Shown: in pieces, positions 1-12,486 of the stretch
Numbering within the stretch: the first letter of the stretch is position 1
Layout of the letters: every line of letters starts with the position of its first letter
The notes under the pieces: model-generated
The model's input: the letters and a program-made list of their open reading frames with translations, nothing else
Told to the model about the DNA's origin: nothing
Databases searched by the model: none
Position numbers and translations under genes: made by a program
Origin: Diospyros lotus
Lineage: Eukaryota; Streptophyta; Magnoliopsida; Ericales; Ebenaceae
NCBI RefSeq assembly: GCF_014633365.1
Contig: NC_068350.1
Span: forward strand, 7,789,922 to 7,853,921
DNA length: 64,000 bases
Direction of reading: 5' to 3'

Positions 1-1880
1 TATTTTCTCAAGCATCATTAAATACAAATTACAAAATTATATCACTCTTCTATAACTATGCATTGAGAATGAGAATAGGACTATCCAAATAAATTGTAAT
101 TACAAAAATGTGTTTGTTACATTATTCTACAGAGTTTTTACCAAAAAGTTCTTTTAGAACAATATATATCAAATATGAGGGCCACAGTTTTAAGAATTAT
201 TGGGTCCAACAGCGTGTCAAAAAAGTATTTGACACTTCAGGCCTGCTCTGGCCCCCATGATTGGGCCCATTTTTTAGTCTAGGCCCGGTCCTACAAGAAA
301 TGGAGACTTAAGTCTTCCAGCACCACTTTCCACATAAAGGAAGTATTTAATACAATATAATACAAAAACATATAATGCCTTAATTCTGGATATATTTTGA
401 TTGGTGTAATAATATCTTTTTATTAAAATACCTTCTAGCTAAATCTCTATTTATACGTTATTTCACTTTGCATAGCCTTTCAATGTGACTTTAATTAAAT
501 ACTTTGAAATGCATAACCTTAGACACGACTTGAATGTACATTGAATCCTAACATACGGTTTTATTGTTTGTAATTTTATGTAACCTATGAATAATATATA
601 CGTATATGTGGTCAAGATAATAAAATGATGAGTAAAGATCGTTTCTGCAAATATTAGTAACTAAATCTCTTAATAAATAAAATTAGTCACAATTAATTAT
701 ATTTGGACAATCGATTACTCAAATAAATTAAATGTAAATTGTACAACTAGAAAGAAAAAAATTAAACAAGTAACAATCACTTAAAATCTAAAGAATAAAA
801 ATTTAATTTATTAAAACTTAAGATTTTTTAAATTCACCTAGCAGATTCACTTTATCGAAATACTTCAATCTGAGTTGATCAAGTTACAATTATGTCAATC
901 AAGTTATAATATTTTGGTACTTTGAAAAAATAATAATATGTAATTTTGAGTATTAAAAATAAATTATTGAGAATTTATGATTTTAAAAAATTTAATTGAA
1001 GGATTATAATAATATTTTTTTAAGCAAAAAGAAATATGTGCCCTCCATTGCGAGAGATAAGAAATTAAATTATTATTCGTGTTTAAAGGTGGTCAAATAT
1101 TATTATTCTATGTGTTGAGTGGCTTAGCTAGCAAAGAAAATGGAGTAAAATAATCAAAGGAATGGGAAAGCAATCTGGAAATGGTTGAAAATAAGCATTT
1201 CTTAGAATTAAAATATATACATACATAGGTGTTGAAAGTGAAGCTAAGTGGAGGCTATGCATATGGAATTAAAATACATATAATAATAAGAAGAAGAAGA
1301 AGAAGAATTAGAAGTGGGTGGCCGTGCATAATTGTATGCATGTGTATATAATGATATATTATATTAATAACATATATTATCTTAAGTTAATATAAATATT
1401 ATATCACATATGGTATTAAATTATCAAATAAATCATGCAATATAAAAGCACGAGGGAAGTGGGAGGAGTCTTCCACGAGCAGCCACGCGTCCAGCTCTAA
1501 TTTCTCTTCAAATCTCACCCATTGATGGTCTCGGGCAATGTGAGAAACTTGGCTATCAAGGTAGGAAAATGCCTATAAATAGAAAAGGGGAATTGAAGGG
1601 GAAATTAGATGCGCATTAGGAGGGATTTAGGTGAGAAGAAAATTAAACATCGTGTATTAGATAGGTACAAAAATAGTTAAAATTAAATAAAAAGTATTTG
1701 AGGTAATATTTGTAATAAATAATTTTTATAAGTCAATATATTTCAAGTTCTTGTTCCCTTTCACTCCGAAATACAAATTTGTGTTCTGTTATACTTTTCA
1801 TGGCAAGTCCTTGTATTCTCTTTTCCTGAAACGTGAGCCTATTTTATTAAAAGTCAAAAATATTGATTATATAATTATGG
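1..1880. other. Intergenic AT-rich stretch, no gene seen
   Basis: I see no coding frame with family resemblance and no RNA gene. The stretch holds an (aag)n tract near 1289-1305 and long AT-rich runs. It is repeated at 20630-22510. Confidence 0.6.
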
Positions 1881-2334
1881 AGATGTTTAAATAGATCGTG
1901 ATTGAGGAATTTTCATATCTCTCGCTGTATCTTGTTCATAGTTGAGAAAGGCTTGTATCAAACATTACATGCATGTTTATTTATGCACTTATTCTTTGTC
2001 ATGTGGTTTATGATATGGGGGTATGTGTTTTGGGCACGTGGTGTGTGGGTTGTACTGGGTCATTCTTCCAAAGCTTTATTGGTCTTTGTTTCTTGTATAT
2101 ACTTGTTTATATTTGTGATTTACCTTTGCTTTTCATCATAACAGGTAAGGGGGACGCTTGAGTTGACATGTTTGTTCAGTGGTGCTAGATTTCATTCTTG
2201 AGTCCTAAGCTTGTGTACAAAACTATCCTGAAGAAGCGGTCCTAGATATAGTTTTATTTTGACAATTTATGGAACTTATATATTTTGTTGTCAACCTCAT
2301 GTTTTGTGGTCATGGGTTGTGGAGTATGGGATAT
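1880..2334 (+). mobile_element. Gypsy-type LTR 3'-region fragment (copy 1)
   Basis: The segment near 2115-2190 has a short motif series (tttgctttt-catcat-aacagg, then gcttgagttgacatg) that recurs in the clearer gypsy LTR at 54200-54260. The resemblance places it in the 3' part of an LTR. The two small frames here (79 and 62 aa) overlap in different registers and look like chance. The left end is not defined. The right end abuts the next LTR-like element. Confidence 0.4.
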
Positions 2335-4737
2335 TGTAACGACCCATTATTGGATTTAGAATTTTAGAATGATATATTAACTTATTTTAGTTATTATATA
2401 AGTTGAGCAAATTTGATTCTTAATGTTGAAATAGATCTATGGGCTTGTATGTATGAGTTTAAATTAAATGGATGGGATAATGAGTTGGGCTTCAATTTAT
2501 TTAAGGCAAATGAGCTAAGAGTTGGGCTTGGGCCTTTAAGGAAATAGAAGATGGGCCATTTATTTGGGCTTAAGCCCAATACAAAAAAAAAAAAAAAAAA
2601 AAAACATCCACCATCTACGCATCATTACTTCCCAACCCCCCTTTCTTTTTCTTCTTTCACCTTTTCTTTCACTTCTTCTTTATTGTTTTTCACTCCCTCT
2701 TTTACTTCTCCTTTCTTCTTTCACTCCTCCTTTTACTTCTTCTTTTTCCTTTTACTCCTACTTTCTTCTTTCACTTCTTTTTTTTACACCTTCTTTTTCT
2801 TCCTCTTTATCTCCTTTTCTTCTTCTCCCTCCCGACTTCTTCTTCTTCTTCTTCTTCCTCATCTGATACGCATTCTTTTTCTTCTCTACTGCTTCTATTC
2901 TGTTAAATTTTCCGTGGCAATTGGAGCTTCTGTGCGGGTGCTTCATCTTGATTTATTCATCCCCAGGCAAGTATCCTTTCTTCTTCTTCTTTTATTTTTC
3001 TCCCTTCCATGTGTAGCATCTCTATTAAATTTTTTCTATCTACATAGTATAAAATTCCTAAATATTGTGAGTCTATTTGATGTCTCAAAAGGGGTTTGAT
3101 TCACCCCAATATTATTCTGTGAATGGCATTTTTCACCTCCATTATGATGGGAGTTTGTTCACCTTCATTGCTCATTGTAGTGTATTTATTGGTATATCTT
3201 ATATGTGAATGATGTCTGGATAATTAATGTCTATACCCGAATGTCCCATGAAATTGTGGAAAAATATCAAGTTAATGTGTGAAAAAATTCGGATGCTACA
3301 GTACCATATAGTACCTATACAGTATCTCAATACAGTACCTATACAGTATCTCAATACAGTATCATACAGTACCTATACAGTATCTCAATATAGTACCTAT
3401 ACAGTATCTTGATACAGTACCTATACAGTATCTCAATACAGTACCATACAGTACCTATATAGTATCTCAATACAGTATCTCGATACAGTACCATACAGTA
3501 CCCATACAGTATCTCGATACAATACCATAGAGTATCTCGCTATAGTATGATACCGTATTCGTACAGTATACATACAGTATCTTGCTACAGTACCATACCG
3601 TATCCGTATAGTACCCCGCTACAGTACCCATCTGAAAATTTTTATTAATATTAATTAAACATTTACTTAATGTATTAGAGCGATTGTATGGTGGAAAAAT
3701 AACAATTTTTGCCATAACATTCTTCAATGGTATTAAATGTATATTGAGAACGAGAATTTAAATTTTACATTGCTGGTAAATGCATACATGATGCATACAT
3801 GTACATGATGCTCATATATATATGTTCTTAGCGCACTTATTATTTTGCGCGGAAATAAAGGGTACCCTAGGAGCGCCTGACGCGGGACGAGGTGGCCATA
3901 GCCCGGTAGGTTGTGCTCGATACGTTATGTGTTGATTTACTGATATGATGATTAACGCATATTTTGCATCGTGGCTTATGAGCCTATGGGATTTATACTT
4001 ATGATGTATGCACTTGTATGATTATACATGAACAAAAATTTGAAATTTATAATTCTATGAGATATGATTTCCGACTCATATAATTGAATATTGATATGAA
4101 GTCGTTGTACACTCCTCTCGGTGTCATCATGATTTCTCTTTCTTCATACTGCCTTTGTACTAGAACTTGCTGAGCCTTGTGGCTCACTTGATCTTCTTAT
4201 GCCATTCCAGGTAAAGGTAAAGCAGTCATTAAGGGCGAGTCCAGTGGGACTACAACCCAAGGGTAGTGGTGTACAGAGGTACTCAACTCGGAGATCCTAG
4301 TTGCGTTTTGGTGAGGTAGATTGATGAGATTTTAAATTGTTGTTTTACATTAGAGTCTCATATTCGGTTTGTATGGCCTAAGAGCCTAGATGTATCAACA
4401 TTGGTTTGTAACGAAAGTTATTGATATTCCGCTGCGTGAAAATAGATAAATGTGTGTGTTTATTATGAGGTATTGTTCTATATCATCCTTGTGATGACCT
4501 CCTTTCGAATGTCCTATGCTAGCGGGCACATTCGGGAGTGAGCCCTTACAGATATGGTAGTATGGGAACCCCGTCTGTGTAACCCGTTTGTTAGTTGTGT
4601 GAAAAGAAGGCCATGGTTTCTATCGTATTGAGTTTGGTGTAAGTTTTTGACTTGTGTTATTGTTCTATATTATTCTATTGATGACTCTTTCATGGATTCT
4701 CTATACTAGTAAGGGTTCCAGGAGACGGGCCGTTACA
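2335..4737 (+). mobile_element. Solo-LTR-like element, gypsy type (copy 1)
   Basis: It begins TGTAACGACCC and ends GGGCCGTTACA, the inverted termini usual for Tekay/chromovirus-type gypsy LTRs. Near 4165-4210 it carries a tgctgag-ccttgtggctcac motif followed by ccattccagg, which recurs in the LTRs at 34.9 kb and 54.2 kb. No second LTR or internal coding region is present, so it is a solo LTR or an LTR fragment. The flanks gatat and caagt do not match, so no target-site duplication supports a simple insertion. The pyrimidine-rich 2640-2870 section creates spurious Ser/Phe-rich frames. Confidence 0.65.
3296..3630 (+). repeat. Minisatellite inside the LTR (copy 1)
   Basis: Degenerate tandem units of roughly 22-26 bases are built from alternating acagtacctat and acagtatctcaat blocks, with progressively more CG-containing variants toward the right. 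The frames read through it are repetitive and not credible genes. Confidence 0.9.
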
Positions 4738-6138
4738 CAAGTACTCTAATTTATTTATTAACCTATGTTTAGGTCTAACAAGTTTATTCAATTAACTTAA
4801 CTCACATATGTCTACGTGAATTAAAATTAGAGAACACACATTAAGCATAGATACTCATAACATGAAAATATTCATTACAAAGATAATCAAAATTACATAT
4901 GTAATCAAGTGAATGTCCACATATTATTTTGTCCAAGAGTCTATTCCTTACTTATCTATGTTTAGCATCATAAAAAATCTCAAATCATGTAATTAGTGAT
5001 CAAGTAATTACAAACATTAAGTTTAAAACAAAATAAACATAGTTGAAGTAACAATCACAATCAAAATTTGAGTAAACTAATAAAGTTTCAATTCATAGGA
5101 TTCTTTAGAAACCCTAGACAATTAATTAGCCACTTATAATGAATAGAATTTAAAAGATAAAATTGATTTTCTTTGATGTCGTCTTGACTTCTCCTTAATG
5201 AAGCGCCACTTTTTGTTGAACCTCTTGCCTCCAAAACCTTATTTTTGGTCCCTCTAGGCTACTGCAAAAGTTAGGAATGAGTGGACAAGTGGCTGAAACA
5301 AAAAGCTCAAAAGAAGAAGGACAGAAGCAAAATGGTCTCCTCGAAATAAAATCTGTCTTTTCTTTCAAAAGCTACACCTTTTCTCCTTTTCTTTTTGTTA
5401 GGGTTTCATGATGTCCAATCTCCTTTCTAATGTGCTTTCCACATCCCTAAATAGATGGCTCCTCTTAGAAATCCTAAACTAACTTAGAAACAGATTCCTA
5501 AACTAACAGGTCTTCTTTCACAATAGGGTTGTTCACGTCTAACAATTTTGCACACATTTTAGACTGCCTTTCCGTTAGAACTGGGCTTCGTGGACTTCAG
5601 GAAAGTTGTAGATATTTGTTTTAGCTTTCTAAACATATAAAAATACCCAAATCCAATATCTATGGAGGAAGTTATGGTGAGAAGAGGTCCAAGTTAGAAT
5701 TTCAATTCTTGTGCATGTAGAATTCCAATTCGACCCACTTTCTTTTTTTATGTTAATTAAGAACTTTGACTTTTAATTAGCCTCCTAATTTATCTTCCAA
5801 TTATACCACATAATAAAATAAATATTAGTGTAATATTAACTCAAAAATAAATTAATTAACATACTAATTATCTGAAATTCACAAAAAATGATCATTTGAT
5901 TTGCGAAAAAATTTCAGCTCATCATTTATACATGCACTTTTCTTCATTTTGTCAAGAGTGGCGAGTCTTTTGATGTTTCATCAAAACTTTTATATTACTC
6001 GCGTGTTGTCCGACACAGGCAAATCAAGAGAGGAGACATGAGCTTCATGAAGGGAACCCACACACCCACTCTTTATTAGCCTACGTGAGACAACATATCA
6101 TCTTTGAACGTTTTATAGTGTCATTTTTATAGTTTTAA
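4738..6138. other. Intergenic stretch, no gene seen
   Basis: AT-rich, with no recognisable coding frame, RNA gene or element terminus. It is repeated in copy 2 at 25375-26776. Confidence 0.5.
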
Positions 6139-7765
6139 CACTACAAGAGGTTTGAGTTTTTCCGGCGGTTTAAAAAATTGCCGGGAAAAAGTAAAAAAAT
6201 CGTCGGTAAAATTTTTACCGGCGGTAATTAATCTGTCGGAAATACCTCCGTCGCAAAATATAACTGGCGGTTTTTAACCGTCGGGAAAAAAAATTTACCG
6301 ACAGTTTTATTGAACCGCCGGTAAAAATAAGAATTCTCGGCGGTTTTATAAATCCGCCGGCAAAGTTTTAATTTTGCCGGCGGTTTAAAAACCGCCGGGA
6401 ATGATATTTTACCGGCGGTTTAAAACTGCCGGTAAATTTTCTTCCTTTGCCGGCGGTATAAAACCGCTGGTAAAATATTATTACTGGCAATTTTTAAACC
6501 GTCGGCAAAGGTGAACCGCTCCGAAAAATCCAAAACTGCCGGCAATACTAAAATTTTTTTTTACAGCCTATAATTTTAAAACCTGTATAACAAAAAATTG
6601 CAATCAAAACCTGTATAACAAAAAACTACCAACAATTTTAAAAGATTCACCCACTACACATAATAAGTATAACAATTGTATATAATAAATCTATTTAAAT
6701 ACCATTACAATTTTAAAAGATCGATCTTATCTCGTTTCATTACACAATACCATTTTTACACATAAATCAACCCTAAACTAAAACATGTCCAAGTGACCTC
6801 AGATAACTATTTATTACACCACCATGCTGCGCTAACCAAAATTGCATATCATATTTTTCGATCTGTATTGAAAAACAATAGATTTATAAGTATGGACATT
6901 AACTATGAAATCAATTTTTTTTTTTAAAATATCATTGGTAGAAGTATTGTTATGTTTTTAAATCACAATTATTTCTTCTAAAGTTAAATTATTTTTAGGT
7001 AAATTTAAGGACACATTAATTCTTTTAACCATGTCGAATTTACCCAATGTTAGCATGCAAGGGGGTGTTTGGGAGATGGGGGATAGCCCCCTCTCATTTT
7101 GTCCATATCGAATAAATCATTATGTTACTCACATTCTCGAACCCAAAGAACCTCTACATTTTATAAAAAAAAAAAACACGACAACTAGTAATAGAACTCA
7201 TAATTGTTAAAAAGTTATTTACTTTTATTAAGTTTTCTCTTTTCTCATGATTATGTCACTTATAAAATAATTATTTGATTTTTAGTGTCTTTTTAGTTAT
7301 TTTACAAATCTACAGCACAATTATAAAACATTAACCAAACATTTATTACTTGTTCTTAACATTAATAATCACAACACAACACCCAATTACCAAACACTAC
7401 TTTATTAATATTAATTTCACAATACAACATAATATAACACAACAACCAAAATACAACACAACACATTAATTCCAAACAGAATCTAAGGTTGTCCTCAGTT
7501 ATGAAATGATAAATCTTATTCATCCCCTAAAACCCCACTATATTTTTTGGCCCTTAATTCATTTTCCCTCCAAGCATAGGCTTAGATAAATTATCGAAGG
7601 AGACAAAAAAAAATCTTGAAATGCCCCCCAAGTATAGCTAGCAAGATTAGCTGACACAAAATTATATATATGTTTACTTATAGAAGCAGTTAGACTGATC
7701 AATTCTGTTTGACTTGATTTAAAATTGATCTAACCCTAAGAAAAATATAATTCAATGACTCCTTA
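6139..7765 (+). mobile_element. CACTA DNA transposon, left part only (copy 1, cut by gap)
   Basis: It starts CACTACAAGAGG, a CACTA terminal inverted repeat. An array of short subterminal repeats of the type ccggcggttt/aaaccgccgg follows, in both orientations, to about 6540. The same element is complete in copy 2 (26777-30144). Here it is interrupted by the assembly gap after 1.6 kb. No transposase is encoded in the visible part. Confidence 0.85.
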
Positions 7766-7865
7766 NNNNNNNNNNNNNNNNNNNNNNNNNNNNNNNNNNN
7801 NNNNNNNNNNNNNNNNNNNNNNNNNNNNNNNNNNNNNNNNNNNNNNNNNNNNNNNNNNNNNNNNN
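7766..7865. other. Assembly gap, 100 N
   Basis: This is exactly 100 undetermined bases, a conventional scaffold gap of unknown true size. The 67-aa frame running through it is an artefact. Confidence 0.99.
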
Positions 7866-9330
7866 GGAGGCGGGACGTTTGGCCGAGGCTTTGGCCGGCA
7901 AATCAGAGCCCTTCCTGTGCTCCTTTCGAGCTCAAGAGGTACCTGGTTGATCGACTAGAAAAGAGGAATAGATTGGCATTGGTATTCACATTTTTCGGCT
8001 AGCCGTCACCGGAGAAGACGACCGCGCGTGGCCGGCACGCGTTGGTCTTCACCGCGCACTCGCCCTAGTGCGTAGGGGCGCGTGGACGTGGAAAAAATCT
8101 GAAAAAATGTGGAAAAAAATAGAAAAATAATTTATGGAGAGTTGTGCAAAAATATTTGTGTTTACCTTCCCCGATGTCTCGATTTTCGCACTGACCAGTC
8201 CCTCGTTAGCATGAAAACACAGCATTCTGGTAAGTTCAGTAATTTTCTCTTGAAGTTCATAGGTTATTATGAATTGTTGTGGAAAGAGATTTGAGAAAAT
8301 AGTTTAAGAAGTATTATTTGGATTTTTTAAAGAAAAAATGGAAGAAAAAATGAAGGAAAATATGAGAAATAGAGTATATGATGTTTTTTCGTGATAAATA
8401 TGTTTATAGGATTGTTAGGCTCGAGGATTAGTGATTTGTGCAACTTTTGAGGTTGGCACAAAAATTGAGGTCTTACACGCAAACCGAGGTATGCGCATTT
8501 TTCGAGGTATCCCGAACTTCGAGCTAAATGTAAGTGATACTTGCTAACTAGATTTAGTTTTATGAAAATGCTTGATTTGTGAGTGGTTCAACCCCAAAAT
8601 TCGATTTTATATAAATGATTTTGTCATGTTGTCATGTCTTGATGTGAATATGTCATGTAGATTGCATTTACATGCTATGATGAAATGTGCATATTACAAG
8701 ATGACATTATTGATCATATATTTGCATAAGGGTTTAGAGTACCGCTGGAATCGTTGCTCTGCTATACACCTCGACCTGGTAAAGAACTGTAAAAATGAGG
8801 AGTAGCCTTAAGGTTCGTCGGCTCAAACTGAAATGATATGGAACATGACATTTTGCATCCATGCACGAAATATTTTTTTTTGTAACCCTTTCTTAGATGA
8901 TTCATCATCTAACTTGGACTTTGCCCTCTACAATATTCAAAAGTTCCAGATAAAAATTGTAGTAGAAACGAAGATGAATGAGATATGAAATGACATTTAG
9001 CAAAGTGCATGATGAATTAAAAGTATGTTATGTAGCCCATATATTTAAGTTAGTTACTTTTGAATTCTGAACATTTTGATACGATGATGTATAACACCAT
9101 ATTTATGTTAATGAGAATGTAAGAATTGATTTATGATTAATGACAAGATGTTAAGTTCGATTCTTGCTTACGCATTTAATGTTTATGATAATTCTCTTTC
9201 GAATAAATGTATGGAGATTTTGGGATAGATATGAGGAGTGATATGATTTAGCAATAGTTTTTAAATAGAAAAAAAATTATTATCACAGAATTGTCCTAAG
9301 TAATAACAACTCAAAAATTGGGGCATTACA
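7866..9330 (+). mobile_element. Gypsy-type LTR remnant, 3' part
   Basis: The stretch ends in ggggcattaca at 9320-9330, the style of 3' terminus expected for an LTR starting TGTAATGCCCC. The left end is lost in the gap. The 7866-8060 part is GC-rich and the rest AT-rich. No internal domains are present. The call rests on the terminus and general composition, so it is tentative. Confidence 0.4.
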
Positions 9331-9559
9331 TATAATATCCTATGTGTATTGCTGCACATAATGCATACATTTAACTTGCATATGCACCCATGTTCTGATG
9401 CATGTATGTAAAACTCATTGGATGTAGGAGATTGAGATATGCCATACTTAAAACAAATTTGCAACCATTAGAAAAGGTCTTTCTCATTTTAATATATAAT
9501 GTATGCACTTGATTGTGTGAGAATTGAACCTTGTTCATTCCATAAGAGGCATTGCTTAA

Positions 9560-10340
9560 GAAGTTGCTGTAGGGTTAGTTATATGAATTCTAGATTTTCA
9601 TTCATTTATATCCATTGCCTTATTATAAAACCCATATATTTATTATCAAATCTAAGTGTTTCCCACCAAGTTCTTTTTTGGTCTTCCTCTACATTTTTTG
9701 TTAACTACTTGTTTCATTCCATTAACTCTTCTCAAAGAGACCTCTGTCGGTCTTCTTCTCACATAACCAAATCATCTTAATTGTGTCTTGCATATCTTAT
9801 CTTCAATAGGAGGCACTTTGACCTTATTACATATAACCTCATTTCTAATTTTGTCTTTTCTTGTATAGACACATCCATTTTAGCATCTTTATTTTGGTTA
9901 CACTCATTTTGCATATGTTGGTACTTCACTACTAGGCATTTTGTGCCATAAATGCCAGTCTTACAATTGTCTTAGAAATTTTTTCTTTTAGCTTTACTAC
10001 AATCTTACTATCACATAAAACACTAAATATAGTTTTCCATTTTAACCACCCCACCATAATTTTATTGGTAATATCCTCATTAATCTCCCATATTTTCTTT
10101 AGTGATTGATCCAAGATATCTAAATAGGTTTTTTCTTGGTGATTTGATCTTCCAACGTACTATAACATCATCTACATTTATAGTTTACTACATTTATATT
10201 CCATATATTTAATTTTAATTCTACTTAATTTAAAACCTTTAGATTCTAAAGTATTCTTTTATGTCTTGAGCTTAGTATTCAAGTCTTCTTTTGTCTCATC
10301 TACCAACACTTGTCATCTGCAAATAGCATATAACATGACA
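9560..10340 (-). pseudogene. L1-type LINE reverse transcriptase, 3'-terminal remnant
   Basis: On the minus strand the sequence reads through a degraded non-LTR reverse transcriptase C-terminal region. Near 10320 a reading with small frameshifts gives a vestige of the F-A-D-D catalytic box. It is followed by DETKEDLNTKL, YLGSI near 10110, and a WLKWKTIFSVLCD segment near 10050. The 3' tail ends in a gttagttatatgaattc motif near 9575. Several stops and frameshifts interrupt it, and the upstream endonuclease and most of the RT are missing. It would have encoded part of the target-primed reverse transcription enzyme; it is inactive now. It lies 3' of the ITN1-like gene. Confidence 0.75.
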
Positions 10341-10344
10341 CCTC

Positions 10345-11659
10345 TATTTAGACATGTTTAGCAAGTGCACCATCAGTTGAAAAATAGGTAAGGACTTAAT
10401 GCAAAACCCTTTATGTAATTGGAAAAGTCTTAAAATCTCCTCCATATGTTCTAACTCAATGTCTCTCCATGATGATATGTCTTTAGTTACAAGAAAGTGA
10501 ACGTCTGGATCTCCACTGACATGGGAACAACTGAAATTTGCATCATTAAGGACTAGATAAGTAAATATACCCATGATAAGAGAAAGTTTTCATCGAACCA
10601 TTACAAAAAATAGGATCTTTATCAAAGCTAACCCACCTTGTCTTCTGTTCCATCCAATAGACATTATATCATCTGTTAATCCAAACCTGCCAAAAAATAA
10701 CAACGAATACCATCAGTTCAAGGACAGAGTATTACACGTAATTAATTTCAAAAGAAAAAAGAAAAAATAAATAAAACAAAGTAAAGGTGTACCACTCCCC
10801 AAAAGGCATAGAGCTTGTAGATGTGTCAAGCTGGCCTTCTATGCCAGCCATGCAATATCACAATGAGATTCTCCATATTTTGCAACCAAATAAAAACAAC
10901 CTTCACCTCATCATCAAAAAGTGAAATCATTAACATATACAGCAGCTGATCAGCCACATTATCTTTGTCCTTTATAAGATTTTGAGAGAATATTATATTA
11001 TTGTAGTCAAAGTTTCACCACTATTGGTTCAACAACAATATAAGAAATGCAACTATGATCCAGATGAGAAGAGAAATTTTGTGTTAGGGAAGTGCAGAAT
11101 CAGCTATCAGATTCAAAGTAAGTAAAGTTCGCGTACAAAGAAAATAGTGGGCATTGAGGCCAAATTTCATCTATTCTATTGGGGTCAATAAAATGTTAAA
11201 TCTCAGTTTCAGTTAAAGTTCTTTATGCCTTCACCAAATGCGTATTTAGGATCATCATAAACATGATTTGGAGATGCATGGACATTCACAAGTCAATTGA
11301 GCAGTAGGATCTTAAGGTTCTTACAGAAACCATTACTTTCCTCGTACAGAGAGACTCTCACTTTGCTAAATCTACAAAGAGTCCAGTACAAACAATAACA
11401 TATATTACAATTACATCATATGCTCTTTTGTTGCCATTAATAATTTAAAGTAATTGATAGTTCTGCTCTAATTAGCTTCTAGTTGTACACCATGTTTCAT
11501 TAACACAAAATATTCATTCAGTTCCAGGAAATCCATCCATTTGCAAGATCTTGTTTGGAAGATAAAGCATTTAACAAAGAACCTATTACAGATAAACTGC
11601 ACCACTTCTTCTGATTTTTTTGTTATTTCAGAAGAAAGGAAGAAAATGTAAGGTTGACA
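10345..11659. other. 3' flank of the ITN1-like gene, no separate gene seen
   Basis: This region lies immediately downstream of the stop codon at 11660 on the minus strand and probably holds its 3' UTR at the right-hand side. The short frames here have no recognisable domains. Confidence 0.4.
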
Positions 11660-12486
11660 TCAAATGGCATAAATTGGATTTACTTCTGAGTCTGAAAAAT
11701 CTGAGTGACGAAAGGAGTGGGTTCCACTCTGCGAAAACTTCTCTTTCTTCCTTACCTTCCTTTTCCTTTTGGACTTTACCACATAATAAGTCATAGCCCC
11801 AAGCACGCCTGCCATTATAACTCCGCCTACACACGTAACAAAAATTGCAGCCCACTTATGATGCCGGCCAACCACAATATAAGATGAAGCTATAAATGCC
11901 AGTGTAGTGCAAACAGAGGCCAACCACATCAACTTATTGATCACTTCCACAACCCTCCTCTCGGATTTTATTTCCCCCCTGACAACTGTGATCTGCACCA
12001 CCACAACAGCCAACGATGTGAAGAGTGCAACAGCGTTGGCGATGAAGAAAATTTTGAAAGACACACTGCCCACCATCACAGCAGTTCCACTGTCGTCATC
12101 ACCTCCAGGAACCGTAAAAATAGCGGCAAATGCCACTGTGGCAAAGAGAACGGCCACCACGGTCACAGAGTTAGTAGCATTATTGATTCCTTCCCTGTGG
12201 AGCTTCCGGAGCTCCTTTGCAATACCATTCATGTTCCTGTTGGTTTTCCGAGCTTGTTCAAGCTGAGTGTGGACATCATGCTTGATTTCTGTAACAGTTT
12301 TTCTGAGCTCATCCCTTGGCTGGTTCAGTTCATTTGCTCTGACAGCACCGTGTTGTGACAAAAACTCCTTTATTTCTGACGTTTCTAAAGACAGAGGAAG
12401 TCCTTCTGCAATGTCAAGGGCTGTTTGTGGTCTCTGGTTAGCGCATTTACATTGGTGTCACGCAGGAGTAACAACACACTCACTAT
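11660..12486 (-). CDS. ITN1: ITN1-like exon 4: last ankyrin repeat and PGG membrane domain, frameshifted
   Basis: It starts after TTGCAG at 12487 with IVSVLLLLRDTNVNALTRDHK. The frame then slips by one base at 12424-12426. In the next frame it resumes the last repeat and continues NELNQPRDELRKTV, a coiled segment and four hydrophobic helices (first near 12170-12110, last near 11840-11780). A basic tail and the stop at 11662-11660 follow. The downstream frame is open for over 230 codons and well conserved, which favours a recent break or a consensus error over long decay. Confidence 0.88.

Larger units (their letters stand above)
1..7765 (+). repeat. Large duplicated block, copy 1 (left end outside the window)
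   Basis: This block matches 20630-28403 from end to end. By eye I count about fifteen single-base or 2-3 base indels (for example near 410, 524, 625, 891, 3005, 4147 and 7625) and hardly any substitution. The copy ends exactly where a 100-N gap begins. The contents are AT-rich intergenic DNA (1-1880), an LTR-derived stretch, a solo-LTR-like element, more AT-rich DNA (4738-6138) and the first 1.6 kb of a CACTA element. A pattern of indels without substitutions suggests one locus assembled twice, not an old segmental duplication. Confidence 0.95.

Noticed and set aside
2551..3099. 182-aa Ser/Phe/Leu-rich frame (and copy at 23182-23681)
   Set aside because: It is the translation of a pyrimidine-rich tract in an LTR. 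Overlapping frames are equally long and there is no domain.
3296..3630. CRISPR-like array
   Set aside because: Contiguous degenerate tandem units without unique spacers; a plant LTR minisatellite.
2330..4742. Target duplication for the solo-LTR-like element
   Set aside because: Flanks gatat and caagt do not match, so a simple insertion is not claimed.
7755..7958. Frame crossing the N gap
   Set aside because: Half of it is undetermined sequence.
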